From Paraphaeosphaeria minitans (taxonomy: Eukaryota > Ascomycota > Dothideomycetes > Pleosporales > Didymosphaeriaceae), in NCBI GenBank assembly GCA_015832175.1, contig WJXW01000005.1:744001-808000 (forward strand): a stretch of DNA of 64,000 nucleotides, given 5' to 3'. A model generated the notes under the pieces. The model saw only the letters and a program-made list of their open reading frames with translations, ran no database searches and was not told the origin of the DNA. The position numbers and the translations under genes were made by a program. Below, in pieces: positions 1-12,727 of the stretch; the first letter of the stretch is position 1; each line of letters opens with the position of its first letter.

Positions 1-63
1 AATCCTGTGATATAAATTAGTGGATCTAGAAAGAATCACAGAAGTGAGTGTTTTACTTTAACA
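1..63 (-). mobile_element. Start of 3' LTR of the copia element, cut by window edge
   Basis: Bases 1-63 match 7247-7309 with a handful of C/T and G/A differences, so this is a second copy of the same LTR in the same orientation. On the minus strand it begins TGTTAAAG, directly after a purine-rich tract (minus-strand AGGGGGTG, 64-71) that would serve as the polypurine tract. Only the first third is inside the window; the rest lies to the left. Confidence 0.85.
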
Positions 64-3000
64 CACCCCCTAGGTGATCGCTTAAAGCGGATCACCTATT
101 CTAAGAAGTAATCTGTAATTGTCTAAATCCTTCCTGATCTTAAGAACAGCGATTCTATCACCCCCTATTTATTGTAATAGCAAAACAATCGCTGCTTATC
201 TTTTAAATTATAAATCCTATTGTGAATTGTGTCTAGAATCTCTTCTTCTAGTAGGTTAGGAGCTTATAAGCGTGGCACAAAGGCCTAGAGCGTAAACACT
301 TCTATTCTGCTACTTTTTTCGCTTACTTCCTATTAACTATAAGGTAATTTCCCCGCTCTTACTAGCTAGTAAGTATAATAGGCAGGCGCATTTTAATTAA
401 AAAAGAGTAATAGTAAGAGAAATAAGTAGTAAGGAAGGAGCGCATTTAGCGCTTAATAATTAGATAGGCGGTAAAGTATATAAGCCTTTTACTAGCGCTT
501 AATCTTCTCTTTTTAATCCTTTACTTTTAACGCTTTAACCTCCTATCTAATTTAAGCCTACTAGTTTAAGCCTTTAAATCCTACTACTTTATAGTAGGTT
601 CTCTTTTTCTAATTATTGCCTTGCGCTCTTTTTATTGTTTAGAGCTTTACTAACTCTTTTAGATATCTAATAACCTAGCTAAAGCACGCGTAGTAAAGGC
701 TGTAAAAGCTACTAAATAAAGCTCCTAATCCTTTTACTAAGATCTTCCTACTTTACTAGCTCCTCCTACTCTAGCTCTAGGCCTTTAGCAATTACTTAGT
801 GCTTTTAGACAAGTAAGCTGCTTAGGCTGCTTAAAGGGAGCTTTAGTAAAAAAGAGTAATAGACACTACTATAATAACGCTTTAAGCTTAGGCAGGCGCT
901 ACTATACTTACTTTACTTACTCTTACACTACTATATATAGGGTTATCCTATTACTTTAGCTAATTTTACTAATTATTTCTATAGCTAGCCGCATATTTAG
1001 ACTCTAGCTATAAATTTTATCTGCTATTAACTATTAGAGGGTGCTAATATAAGCTTTTATTTTAAGATTTATTCTAGGTTTAGCTAATACTTTTTATAGG
1101 AAAGGCTAATTACTAAGCTGCGTAAGAGGGTTAAAGTAGTCTTATAAGCTCCTCCTTTTACTAGTAGTTAGAAGGAGTAAGCTTAGCACGTAGCTACTAT
1201 TCTACTCTTTCCCTCTTAGCTAATCTTTAGTAGAGGATCGAGTAATTACTCTCCTACCCTACCCATTAAGGAGTAGCGCGGTCGCAGCTAATACCTTAAT
1301 TAAAATAGCTAGATAAGCAGCCTATTAGCTCTAAAGTAAAGTAGAGGCTAGATAAGTGCTTTTCTTCCTACTAATTAAAGGAGGGGAGGCTAGGGTAAGC
1401 TATTACCTACTGCTAATTAAAGGAGAAGTAGAGGAGGTAAATAAGGTAAGGAATCACCTACTATAGAGAGGAGGAGAGGAAGAGAATAGGGAGAATCTCC
1501 TACTACTAATTATAGGGGAGATTCTCGCACCCCTACAATTAAGCAGAAGAGAAAGAAGGTCTATATATTTATAAATAAGCTCTTTAATCTCCTCTTCCTT
1601 TAATTTCTATTCTCTCTCTAATCTTTTCTTTCTTTTCTTTTTCTTTTCTTATTTCTTGGCTCTAAATTAATAATTCTAGGTAGTTAACAGATTATTTCTC
1701 TACTTACCTACTCTTATTCTATAATTATTGTGCTCGCATTTTATAGATTTAATAGCCTTTTAAATCTATTAAACTGCTAATAAGTAAGAGCCTTTGTGAG
1801 GCCATCTACTAGCATTTCGCTAGTTAGAAGATATTCTACTTAAAATAATCCTTTTACATGCTCTTACTACAACTATATATTCTAAATATCTATATAGCGC
1901 AGTTAAGTAGTGATTCTTTTATTCTTTCTAATCACTAAACAAATAGTTTAAAGATTGTCGCAATAGACCTTCTACAAAAGTCCTAGATCTAGAGTAAGCT
2001 TAGTGAAGAATCTCTTAATCGCTATAGCTTCTTTACTTATATATTTAAGCGCTAGAAGCTCTGCTTCTATTATTAAAGTAGTAATTGTGTTCTGTTAAGC
2101 TGCTTTCTATAGGATAGCTCCTCTAAATAATAGGATAATATATCTATAGGAAGATCGCCGTAATATTAGATTATTAGCGAATAAGGCATCTCTACATATT
2201 AGCAGATTAGGTCTATTGTAGCTACTAAAGACTATAGCCTACTATCTAGTTTAATAGAGGTAAAGAATCACATAATTAATAGCAGCAAAGTGTTCTTTAC
2301 TTAGATTTATTAGAAAGTGTGATAGCTTTAACACTGTAAAGGCTATATCTAGGCGTAGTATAATTGCTATGTAGAGAGCTAATCCTACCTCTTCTTAAAA
2401 GAGCTTTATTTATTAAGGAGTAGCTTCTCCTATGCTCAAAATAAGATCTTCTACTAATAGAGGTGTAGGAGGGAAGCTCCTAGAGTTTAAAAGATTAAAC
2501 TTTTTTATAATCTTATTAATGTAGGTATTATAGACTAGAGAAATTAATCTTGCTTCTCTATCCTTAATCACTTAAACACCTAGGAACTACTCTACTAGTC
2601 CTTTTAATTTAATTTTATATTTGTTCGCGATCTTTTTCTAAAAATCTAGGGCTTCTTTCTCTTTACTCTTGTAATAGAGAAGAAGAATGTTGTTAATATA
2701 AAATAGAATAATAATACTTTAATTACTATTAAAGAAAAGGCATAGCTCTTGTAGCAAAGCTAAGAGTCTATAAGATTAAAGTAATCTTATAAATTCCTTA
2801 TACTAAAGAAGTAGTAAATCTCTTAAGCTATACAAAGCTTAATTTAATCTTATATACTTTTCTAGCTTTTTAAAACTATTAGGTAATTTACAAGTTACTA
2901 GATTAGCGGCTGTAATAAGAGTATTTAGAAACGCTCCTACTATATTAAATTATAAGATTTCTAGATTGAATTCTGCTACTAGAGCTACAGCTAATTAAAA

Positions 3001-6000
3001 AGATCTTACTGCTAGGGTAGTAGTATAAGTAGAGTGGAGAGTATTCTTTTTCTAAAGATCTCCTCTTATAACGATTTAAGCTTTACACTTTTTAAAGTAT
3101 CTATTTTAATTAAACTTATAGGTAAAAACCTACTTTAAAGGGAGTAGTCGCTCTAACACCTCTAATTATTTAATCTCTGTCTAGGTACCTTTATCTTACA
3201 AAGTTAAGATCTCCTTACAAGTGGTAAGGAGGAATAGCTTCCTATATAGATAATTATAAAGGTGTTTCTATAGAGTTAGCTCTAGTGTAAGCTTGTCTCT
3301 ATAAGTCCAAGCTATATAAGACGCTCTAGGCGCCTTTCTAAGCATAGAAGTAAATACTATTTGTTATAGGCTAGCCTTAGAGAATGAACAGAACTGTAAG
3401 TGCCAAAATGTAAAGGATGAATTCTAGGTATCGAGTCTCTATAGGGGGGTGTGCCGCTTATAAGAAGAGTTTTCCTTAGTGGGTCCACTTCTTTAGGGCG
3501 GTTCCTTTCCTCAAGATCCTTCCAAAGGCTAGGGCTATGCCCCAGCCCATTACACTATTACATTTAGTGTAATATATTTTTCTTACTTAGACTAGGCCTC
3601 TACTACTTCTAGTATAAACGTGTGCTCTAATATTGTATTAAGATTACTTTAAAGATAATTAGCGATTAGTGTATAAGCACCTAGCTTCTACCTACCCCCT
3701 AGCTAATTATTCTAATTATTTTGCTTCCTTAATCTTCGCAATAGTAGATAGCAATTTATTAGTTAGTTAATTTCTAGTACTTTACCACAATTTCGCCTAC
3801 TTATTCTACTTGCCTCTGGATAGATCTGCCTTCGCCTTTAGCGCGCTAGTAGGTTATCTGCTTTATCTAGCGTAATTAAGTTATCTGCGCTAGGTTAATT
3901 AGTAACCTAATTAGTTTCTACTAATAAATAGGGTATTAAATCCCTAGATTCTAGTAGGCCAGCTCTCTTAGTAGTATTCTAGTGGCTGCTAGATATCTCT
4001 TAATTGCTTAACAGATTACCCCTAAGATTACCTGGCTCTAGTGTCTAATTAGGGGTTACAAGTTCTATGCTTCCTTTCCTACTTAAGCAAATTCTTAGCT
4101 GCTAGCTAGCTAAGCCTATAGTTACTTAGTAGTAGGTACCTTAAGTTCCTAATTACTTAACTAGCCTGCTTCGCTTTTAATTACTTAAGGGTCACCTATA
4201 GGTCTAGTAGCAGTTCTTATATACTTATTTATTTTAGGAAGAATGTTAAGCGCGTCTTTATATACTTCTTCTAGATTATTTAGCTCTTCTTCTTAGAGGC
4301 TTTCTACTATTTTTAATACTTCTATCTTTAAAATAGATTATTCCTCTAATCCTTTATAGAATAAGGACTTATTAAACTTTACGTTTTGTGTGGTAATTAC
4401 CTAATTAAGCTAGAAAATCTATATTTAGTAGATATTAGAAGCTTTATAGCCTACTAGGTATCTAATATAGCCCCTAGGATTCACTTTAAATCCTCTTCTA
4501 TCTTGCCTAGCTACACGCTCCTAATCTAAAGGGTAGGCTTAGCAGCTATAGGTGTAGATAACACTCTAGTTTAGATAAAGATTAGCTGTCCTATATTATA
4601 TTTTTACTAGTTTAAAATAATAAAAATATTATCTAAACTAAGTATCTAATGTTTTATTAGGTGATTAATAGCCTAATGCTAGACTAGGAATTATTCCTTA
4701 GAGCTAGTATGCCGCTTATATAATCTTAGGCCAGAGATTTAATAGTAGATTTGCGCTTATTTATATTTTAATTACTTTTATTATAAGCTCCTAGCCTACT
4801 TTTTCTATAGCACTATTAGGCTTATGCGTATAGGGCGGTAGTCTACTAATTGTTATCTCTTCCTAATTAGCCTAAAATTCGTACTAGGATTTCCCTCTCT
4901 ATAGAAGTGTTGCTGTATTATTATCCTAGTAGATTTTTATAATTTAAAGCTCATATTTTGTATTAACAAGAGCTAAGAAATCCTACCACACTCTTATTAT
5001 CTTAGAAAGCGTCTTTGTTCTAAGATTAAAAACGTAAGGTTTCTTACTAAAATCTTCTTTAATTAGTAAAACCTAGTTTTCTCTATTTTAAGTAGTAGGC
5101 ATATCAAATAGATCCTAGGATAATAAGTAAAATAGCCTAGGTAATTATTCTCTAGGTCTTTTAGAGATTACCTAGGTTACGTGTATAGTAGCATAGTGCT
5201 CGCAATTCTTTCTTAACATTCTAGTAATCTTTACACCTTAGGCTGCAGTTACTAGAGCTTATAGGGCTCTACTTCCTATATGCCCTACTTAAAGGTACTA
5301 GAGGTCTTTAGAATCTAATCTCTTAATATTAACCTAGGATAATTCTTTAGTAGTTACACTTATTACAATTAGATAAGAGCGGATTAGCTTATATTATAAA
5401 AAAGTAAAGTTATACTCGCATCTTAGGTCTACTAAGATAACGCTTTGTTCTAGGCTTCTAATCCTAAAAGTGTAATCTAAACTAAGGTACTAAATCTTTG
5501 CTTTCTTTAAAAGAGCTTCTAATACAATATTTATATAAAAGCCTTCTACTACTCTTACTCCTTAGAGCAGCAGATCTTCTATAAATCTCCTATTTTTCCT
5601 ATATAAAGCGTTCTTAATTAGTCTATTACTAATTCCTAAAATTAGGAGGCTTTGTGTACCTGCCTCTACACTCTTGTTTAATAATTAAAACGTCCTAGGA
5701 ATAAGTCTTTCGTAATTATTAACTAGGTAAACTGCTGTAGCACTGTCTAGTATTGTACATTCTAATAGAGGATAAGCGTTAGAATATAAAGTAGAGTAGA
5801 CACCTAATGCTCTATTGTCTATAGGTAGATTGAATAGGTTTAGTAGAGCAGTAGTAATACTACTAGAATACTTAATAGTCTTAGTGGAGGATTATTTCTT
5901 ATTCTATCCTACCTTTGTAATCGCATTACGAAGGTTTAACTACTTAAGCTGCTTAAGTTAATTAAGAATCTCTAATTTTTCTTTATTAGTAAGATTAAAT

Positions 6001-7114
6001 AATAATATTCTATCTTAGGGTAATCTAGCTATTGCGGTTTAAAGTCTTTAGCACTCTATTAGTTTCTACCTATAAGTATAGGGCTTACAGGGACAGTTCG
6101 GTTGTTTCTTTATCTAATTAGATAAACTAGAACTATTAGAGTTAGTAGATTGTCTTAATAATCTATTAAAAGTGGCGAATACCCTACTTGTTTTATTAGA
6201 ACTAGATTAGATTAAATACTCCTAGATAAGCGCCAAAAATACCTTCCCTAGATTGTCTAGCGTGATCTGATTCTATCCTAGCGTCTTATCCTAGATTAGC
6301 TGTTAGTTTATTAATTAGGCCTAATCTAGTGCTATACGCGCAGTAATTGCATCTAGGAAATCTTAGGTAGTAAGTAGTCTGCTAATTTCGCTAATTAAGT
6401 AAGTCTTTACTTTTTAATAGAGGAGCTGCCACTCTTTAAACTAGGTCTTAGGACTTTGTCTTACCTACTTAGCCTTCTTAAGATAAGCGCAGTATAAAGC
6501 TTAAATATTATTTTATATAGCTCCTTTATTTAGTGCGAGATCTTCTTTTAAAAGTTAAATTAGGGACTAAAGTGTAGTTTAGCGTGTATTAACTAGAGTA
6601 ATTATAGCAGGAGTAAGTAGATTAGGCGACACTATAGCGTTTACCTAAGTCTAGAGATTCTGTATCTTAGTATAGTCTGCTTACTAGTCTAAAACTACTA
6701 CTCTATATTCTGCTATTTATAAAGGAAAGCTCTTTTTATCTATTTTATACTTAGTAAGCTCTGCTTTGCATAATTAAATACTTACTATAGAGGCTGTATC
6801 TGCAATTAGTAATAGTTTCTATAAGAGTAGAGGTTATCCTTGCTTTACGTAATTAATTGCTAGAGCGTTAATTACCTCTAGGTTAATTTAGTTCTAGATT
6901 CCTTTTAAGTTTGCTTAGAATTAAAGCTAGACAAATTAGTAGGGCTAGCTAGCGCGATTAATAAGCTATACTTCTACTATTTTAACAATTTTTGTGATTA
7001 GAAATAGAGGGGTTATATTATAGAGAGGTTCTAAATAAAGTGTTATATAATAATTTGAGCGTTGCTAAGTAGGTAGGGAGAATTATCTTACGTTCTAAGC
7101 GCTAGGCTTATAAC
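64..7114 (-). mobile_element. RIP-degraded Ty1/copia LTR retrotransposon, internal region
   Basis: The internal region lies between the two LTR copies and reads on the minus strand. No long ORF survives and TAG/TAA triplets are dense, as expected from RIP (C-to-T on either strand). Two pol motifs can still be read. At 2689-2700 the reverse transcriptase box reads YINN where copia elements have YVDD; three G-to-A changes explain it. At 1786-1815 the RNase H end reads MLVDGLTKAL, preceded by VEYL. The RT box lies 4.4 kb from the primer site and near the 3' end of pol, which fits copia gene order (integrase before RT) and not gypsy. I could not delimit gag, protease or integrase. Confidence 0.85.
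7099..7114 (-). other. Primer-binding site, half-tRNA-iMet type
   Basis: Directly inside the LTR, the minus strand reads GTTATAAGCCTAGCGC. This is complementary to the anticodon arm of fungal initiator tRNA-Met except for two changes that are both RIP-type transitions. Priming from an internal initiator-Met half-tRNA is a known habit of many copia elements, so the site supports the family assignment and the orientation. The tRNA sequence used for comparison is from general knowledge. Confidence 0.6.
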
Positions 7115-7309
7115 TGTTGTGGTAAAAAAGGCTTAAACTATTATAGGATATTTAGGAGCAGAGTTGTAAAGAATACAAAGAGCTAATTATAGGAAAGAAT
7201 GCTAAAAGGGCAGACTATATACAAAAGAAATAAGCCTCTTGGCAAGAATCCCGTGATATGAATTAGTGGATCCAGAAAGAATCACGGAAGTGAGTGTTTT
7301 ACTTCAACA
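7115..7309 (-). mobile_element. 5' LTR of the copia element (195 bp)
   Basis: On the minus strand the LTR starts TGTTGAAG and ends CCACAACA, giving the terminal inverted repeat TGTTG/CAACA. Its first 63 bp are repeated at window positions 1-63. This copy is less mutated than the one at the window edge. The outer target-site duplication cannot be tested because the other end lies outside the window. Confidence 0.85.
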
Positions 7310-9660
7310 AAGTGTTATATTCTTTACTCTTTAGTATAAAGTGTAAGTTAATCTTTAAAGACATTAAAGTAGGTTATAAAAGAGTAAATAGTTTAGTCTT
7401 TTTACTATATTACCTAAGTATACGCTATAGCTACTTCTAGGCTGTAATTTACTAAGTTTAAAAGTAAGTTAAGTATATACTACTTAAAGTACTTCTAGGT
7501 AGGTATTTCTCCTCTAGCTTTAAAGGTGCGCTTATAGTATATATACTATAGTTTTTTTAAGTCGCCTATAAGGTACTATATTACCTAGATAACTTTATTT
7601 CTATTCTATATAAATTCTTATAGTAAGAGGCGAAAGGCTACCTTATAAAAATAGAAAAATTCGCGATGCTCTTTAAGGTTCTTACCTCTATATTTAATAG
7701 GGTCCTTAGGTTAAAGTGTATACTTAATATATATTACTATATACGCTATAGGCGCGTTCTACTTATATATGTTAGTAGATAGGATTTTAATATTCTTAGT
7801 AGTAGCTACTACGCTAGGGGTTTAGCTTATACTTTTAAGTTAGGAGATTTTATCTTCTAAGGTATAAAGTTAATATATAGCGCAAAGCTTATTACACTTT
7901 TTTTTAGTAACTAGAATATACTACTTAAGTGTTAAAAATAGGTATAAGTTACACGTTACTAGCTCTCCTCTTATATACTAAGTAAGAGGGTCTTTACTGC
8001 CTTTAGGGGCTTTAGGTGAAGTCTACCCCTTACTAGTAGCTTATATAACTCTAGGAGCTATTTTTAGACTATTATAGATAAAGTATTATTATATAAGGTC
8101 TAGTTATAGGCAATAGTACTTACTTTACACTAGGAAAGATAGTAAAAGGATAATTCAATAGTATTAGTAGAATAATACTTATTTTATATAGAGTTAGGGC
8201 GTAGTGTAGGTTTTACACAGCTAGCTCGCTTAGCGTATAGGCCCTCTATAAGTCCTTGGCGCTAGATACCACAACACTATAATAATATTATAATCTACCT
8301 ATTACACGGTCTATATGTCTAATTCTACTTATAGTTTAGTGGCTGTAGTAGTAATTAGTATTTAATAAGTTAATCTATTCCCTTTATTACTTACCCACCC
8401 TATATACTATATAGTCGAAACGAAGGAGTTCTAAAAGACAAGGAAATAGTATTATAAAAGAAATGTGATCAGAATAAAGCTATCCTAAAAGCCATAGTGT
8501 TTATAGAGTCTATAATTAAGCTAGGTTTCTTAGGCCTAATATTATATATCCGTGTTAGAAACACTAAGTTTAAGGTCTTAAAGTATATACTTAAACTAAT
8601 TAAATAGTTTAAAATAGCTCTTAAATAGGAACTACCACTAGAAGAGCTAAATAACACAGTCCCTATCGCCTAGATTATTTTCTAGATCCTTTATTAACTT
8701 TATGCTTATATCTAGTTATTCTTATAACTTTTAAGGAATAGTAATCCAACTGGCTGTATACCTTAAAGTGTATAATCGTAACTAGGCTATACTTAGAGGA
8801 AGGGGAATAAATATTAGTATAAGGAATAGGTAACCTTTAAAGGTTCCTAGAGTTACCTTTTCTATATTCTAGAAGTTTCTATAATGACGTTATAATAACT
8901 TTATAGCCCTATAGATACTAGGTAACGTTATAGGTAATATTATAAGGTAACGTTATAGGTAACGTTATAGGTAACGTTATAGATAACGTTATAGGTAACG
9001 TTATAAATAGTAGAGAATTACTAAGTAGAATACTCTAGAATCTCTACTATATGTATATAAGGAGAGTTACCTTCTACGTGTACTCTCTATCCTAGATAGT
9101 AATTCTAAGCCTATACCTAAGGTTTTATTGCTCTATTTAACTACGTTTAATCTGCCCTCTATTACCCTAGTCTCTACTATTCTAGGTAACTAGTACTAGG
9201 GGAGAGAAGGTACTAGAAGGTCTAGAAGGTTACCCTTTATCCTCTAGCCTCTACCTCCTCTTTACAATTAGTTAGAGGATTAAATAGATATTAGGTTATA
9301 GAGATTAATAGAGTAGATATAGGTACACTCTTTTCCTCGCGTTCTATATATACTTAACTAACTAGTATAGAATAACTACGAGAACTAAGGGACGAGATCT
9401 AGACACAATTTAGAAGGCGTTGTTACTATATTATTAAGAAATTATAGATAAACTACGTAGAGTTTATAAATAAATAGTACCTTGCGATTAAAAACGTTCT
9501 AAGAAAACTCTATGGCATATAACTGGCCCTTATAATGGCTTTCTGCTAGACTAAGGGCAATCTACTAGATTCCATGTTATTTAATAATAAGATTAGGATG
9601 CTTAATATTAAGTATAGTATAAGCGGATTGCACCTACTAAGGGTAGTAATTAGATAAAAT
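7310..9660. mobile_element. AT-rich RIPped DNA, unassigned repeat remnants
   Basis: Composition stays strongly AT-rich with abundant TA, CTA and TAG and almost no open frame (the longest is about 60 codons). It probably holds further dead transposons, but I recognise no protein motif or terminal repeat. The AT-rich state ends at about 9,640-9,680. Confidence 0.5.
8921..9006. repeat. 12-bp tandem repeat, unit GGTAACGTTATA
   Basis: About seven copies in a row, with single-base variants and one short interruption. The core TAACGTTA is its own reverse complement, so the array is also a series of small palindromes. Confidence 0.85.
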
Positions 9661-12067
9661 TACATCTAGTAAAGCTAGAGGTAAGCTTCGTCAGTTTCTA
9701 CCGTAATGTGATAGAATAACTTTATAGTGTGTTGTGTTAAGCATATGCTGGTCTCTAGTGGAACGCCTTATCGTAATACGTTAACAAGCGGCTAGCAGCT
9801 ATCGTTACTATTGTGCTACGTTACTCGTGTTAATCTGGCGTGGGCAACTTATTAGGATCTCGGTGCCCTAACGTCTCTCTCCATGGTGCGAGCCGTTACC
9901 CTATGTGGCGAGTAAATATACTTCAGCCTTCCATTAATCTACACGATTAGTACATGTCTAAATTTACTTATACTGTAATTAAACTAATAATCTTGCTACT
10001 TGCAGTCTCTTAAGTCGTTAAGTTACTAAGAATACATTGTTATTGCGGCGCTACTGCAGTTTTTCGTGCGATACAGGGCGTCTTAGTATTGACTATACGG
10101 ATTCTACCAGCACGTGGACGAGATGATATCAACTCTGCGGCCATTTAAGACTAATTCATGAATCGTGGCAAAATCGATTGTTTCATGCAAAACAGTGCTA
10201 ACTTGCGACCACGGTTCGCTTTTCGTCAGGCGGTTAACTTTTAATATCAGGTGAGAATTCGGAAGGATCAACGACAAACGCGACAAAAGATCGTCTTATA
10301 ATTAATTACAATGATTAATAGCGATGTTGAATCGTGTTGACGAAACCCTCTTTATCCGATTCTTAAAGAAATAGCTACATGAGCGCCCGTCTTGCAATTT
10401 CCAGTGCTTTCTAGAATCGCCTATACTTGTTGAGAAGTTCATTTCTGGTGCTTGAGGTACCAAAGTTCTCCCCTACCAGATCGGTCAATTCACCGTCCTG
10501 TAAATCGCCAATCATTTCACAGGCTTTCACTGGACCGTCAGGGCCGAGATATAAACGTTCTGTAACTTGGAGAACAACGTTATCCGTGAACCGTTTCAAA
10601 GCAACTTTGTAAGGGCATTAGACAGGACGGCGACAAGCTCAGGGCATGTTAATCGAACACTAAGCGGGGCTGTACCGGCAGCGTGCTGATACGCCATGGC
10701 GAGGCTAAGGCACGGGTGAAAGATCACAATCCCGCGAAGCAAGCAGCCACGACTGCGACCAGGGAGGCAGCGCTTGCCATAATTGTAGTGAGTAATAAGT
10801 GTAAACGCGAGGTTTGGAACAGCCGCGGGCGTTTAAATGACGAGTCGATGAGTCTCACCGTCGTAATCATACCTGGCTGGCGCAATCATTAGCCATCATC
10901 TGTCGCATAAAAACGTACACACCGTATCTTGTCTTTATTATAGCCCAGCAACGTCTCGTTTTGCCCTAGCAAACGCTCTATTTCGGCGAACTCCCCCGGT
11001 GCGAGCTGGCTCAGTCAATAGCTCCTGAACTCTAAGCTCCCCAGCTTCTTTTCTTCGAAACAGCGCGGCGCTTGGACGTATAGCTTTTCAGTCGACAGAG
11101 GCGTTAGCGGGCAAGAAGACATGGCAGTGCGTTGGACGGCATCGGGAAGCTGCAGAAAGCTGTGACGCACGTAGATTGTTAGGAGACGCTAGGACGATTT
11201 TATTAGTGGATAGTTTAACTTAGCACCTAAGATCCACACTAAGCTGGGTTATTCTCATTCTCACTCTGCCCTCACGAAACTAAGAGGGAAAAGACTTTAG
11301 CAACGTTTATAGTGTTTACTGCCAATTCTATTAAGGCATACATATTAGTTCCTCTCTCGTCTACTAGAGCCTGTGTAGTAACCCAATTATACAGGAACTA
11401 TAGTATCTAGTTACATATGCACGTGTTTGCTGCCTGCAGTCTGGAGTGCGCAGAAGCGGCTAATGGCTACTACAGCGCCAATTGCCACATTCTCGGGATA
11501 GAGCGCAGCGGTCCCTCTAGATAGTGGCCTTAATGCGGACACCGTAATTGAGAAGTGGAACAAAGACAGTGAATAATAAAAATCGCGTTAGGCGTTACAG
11601 TTAAATTAAGAAACCACTTCGTATTTCTTATAAATATTTAGCATTTTAATTAATCGAAAGGCTCGTGTCTTTCGTAAAAAGGTAATTGAGAAATTAGGTC
11701 TAGTTTTAGCCACTAATATTAAGCGCTATTAGCGTTAGCAATGTGCGTTATTATAGGCTTAAGCCAAAGCCATAATTAGTAGACATAAGATAAGCCTTAG
11801 CGGTTAGGCTAACATTCTAGGCAAAGTATCCGTTAGAAAGGTTACTACGTTAGCGAGCTCACAACTAGCGAACTTCATAGTGCTGTAAAAACAGATGTGA
11901 TAAGCCAAAATGCGACGTTTCCTCTCTAGTCATTAACACTATTATAGCTCCACGAAAGCGAGCTTTTTTCATCTTTAAAAAGTGGAAAACTGGTTTTTAA
12001 GAGTTAGTGCGCACATTCTAGTACTTTTATTTAAATTTTTCAATATGATCTATCAGTTGTGCGACAC
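9661..12067. other. Gene-poor transition zone
   Basis: Base composition returns to near 45-50% GC, with a second AT-rich dip around 11,580-11,860. Apart from the dynamin relic at 10375-10617 I see no gene. A segment at 11177-11415 runs from TGTTAG to GTTACA like an isolated LTR, but no target duplication or partner copy is visible. Confidence 0.4.
10375..10617 (-). pseudogene. Relic of a dynamin-family GTPase (GED end)
   Basis: One minus-strand frame reads YKVALKRFTDNVV, then GPVKACEMIGDL, then GTSSTRNELL and KALEIARRALM before a stop. This resembles the GTPase effector domain that closes fungal dynamin/Mx-like proteins. An in-frame TAG at 10411-10413 interrupts it between RRF and KAL. No GTPase or middle domain is found upstream on that strand, so only the last ~80 codons remain. 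It lies next to the RIPped block. The family call rests on remembered GED consensus. Confidence 0.55.
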
Positions 12068-12153
12068 GCATCGGTGGTTTAGTGGTAAAATTAGCCGTTG
12101 CCATTGATCTGGGTTCACCAGCTTAACAGTGTCGGCTAGCCCCGGGTTCGATT
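12068..12153 (+). pseudogene. Broken tRNA-Gly (GCC), probably intron-containing
   Basis: The 5' part is a standard tRNA-Gly: acceptor strand GCATCGG, D-arm GGTTTAGTGGTAAAAT and anticodon GCC at 12100-12102. The anticodon stem AGCCG is closed by CGGCT about 35 nt later, which leaves room for an intron of about 28 nt. The T-loop entry GGGTTCGATT follows, but the T-stem 3' strand and acceptor 3' strand are not complementary. I read it as a decayed or truncated tRNA gene. Confidence 0.5.
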
Positions 12154-12727
12154 GTGAGTTCATCCAACATTCATAGCTCCATCATTACAGCCACTAACAA
12201 TGAACAGCCCGGCCGATGCAATTACCACCATTCCGTTTTTTTCTCTGTACTTTTTGGTTCTGGATTTTCTTTGGGGTGGTGGTCTCAGGACATGGGTATG
12301 CTTCTTGCATCAGGATTTTCCTTGGGGGGTTGGGGAACAGGACATGTCAACATGTCGTCAAACAGTAGAGTCTTCCGTGTCAATTCGGCGTTGTTCTGAT
12401 GGCTGGCGATGCACTGTTTGTCCATGCTCACATAGCGGCGGGTGTGGCCAACTCTGCTACCCAGTTTACTTGCTTACACTCAAATTTGGCGCCAGCGCGG
12501 CTCTACCTTTTGACATGTTGACATCTAACGCGATTTGAGCCACCGAAAGCTCCTTTGCGGCGATGTGTCTCTGTAGTCGACTTTTGCACCCTGGGTGATA
12601 AAGGGATGGTTCTTGATACCTCATAGTTACAGAACGATTAAGGTTAATCCGCGAGTCTGCACAATGTAGTTGCTTTTGCCCGACCTTGATTGCATATACG
12701 ATGACGTTTTACGTCAATGATGTGTAG

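Noticed and set aside
8469..8657. 62-codon minus-strand frame in the AT-rich block
   Set aside because: Low-complexity product in RIPped DNA with no motif or neighbours; chance frame.
10104..10286. 60-codon minus-strand frame considered as another dynamin piece
   Set aside because: It lies downstream of the GED end on that strand, where no dynamin domain should be, and the resemblance is too weak.
11177..11415. Possible solo LTR (TGTTAG ... GTTACA)
   Set aside because: No target-site duplication (flanks differ), no second copy in the window and no similarity to the copia LTR beyond a few bases.
12154..12538. Overlapping plus-strand frames of 81 and 112 codons
   Set aside because: No start context, splice continuation, motif or codon bias; they follow the broken tRNA by chance.
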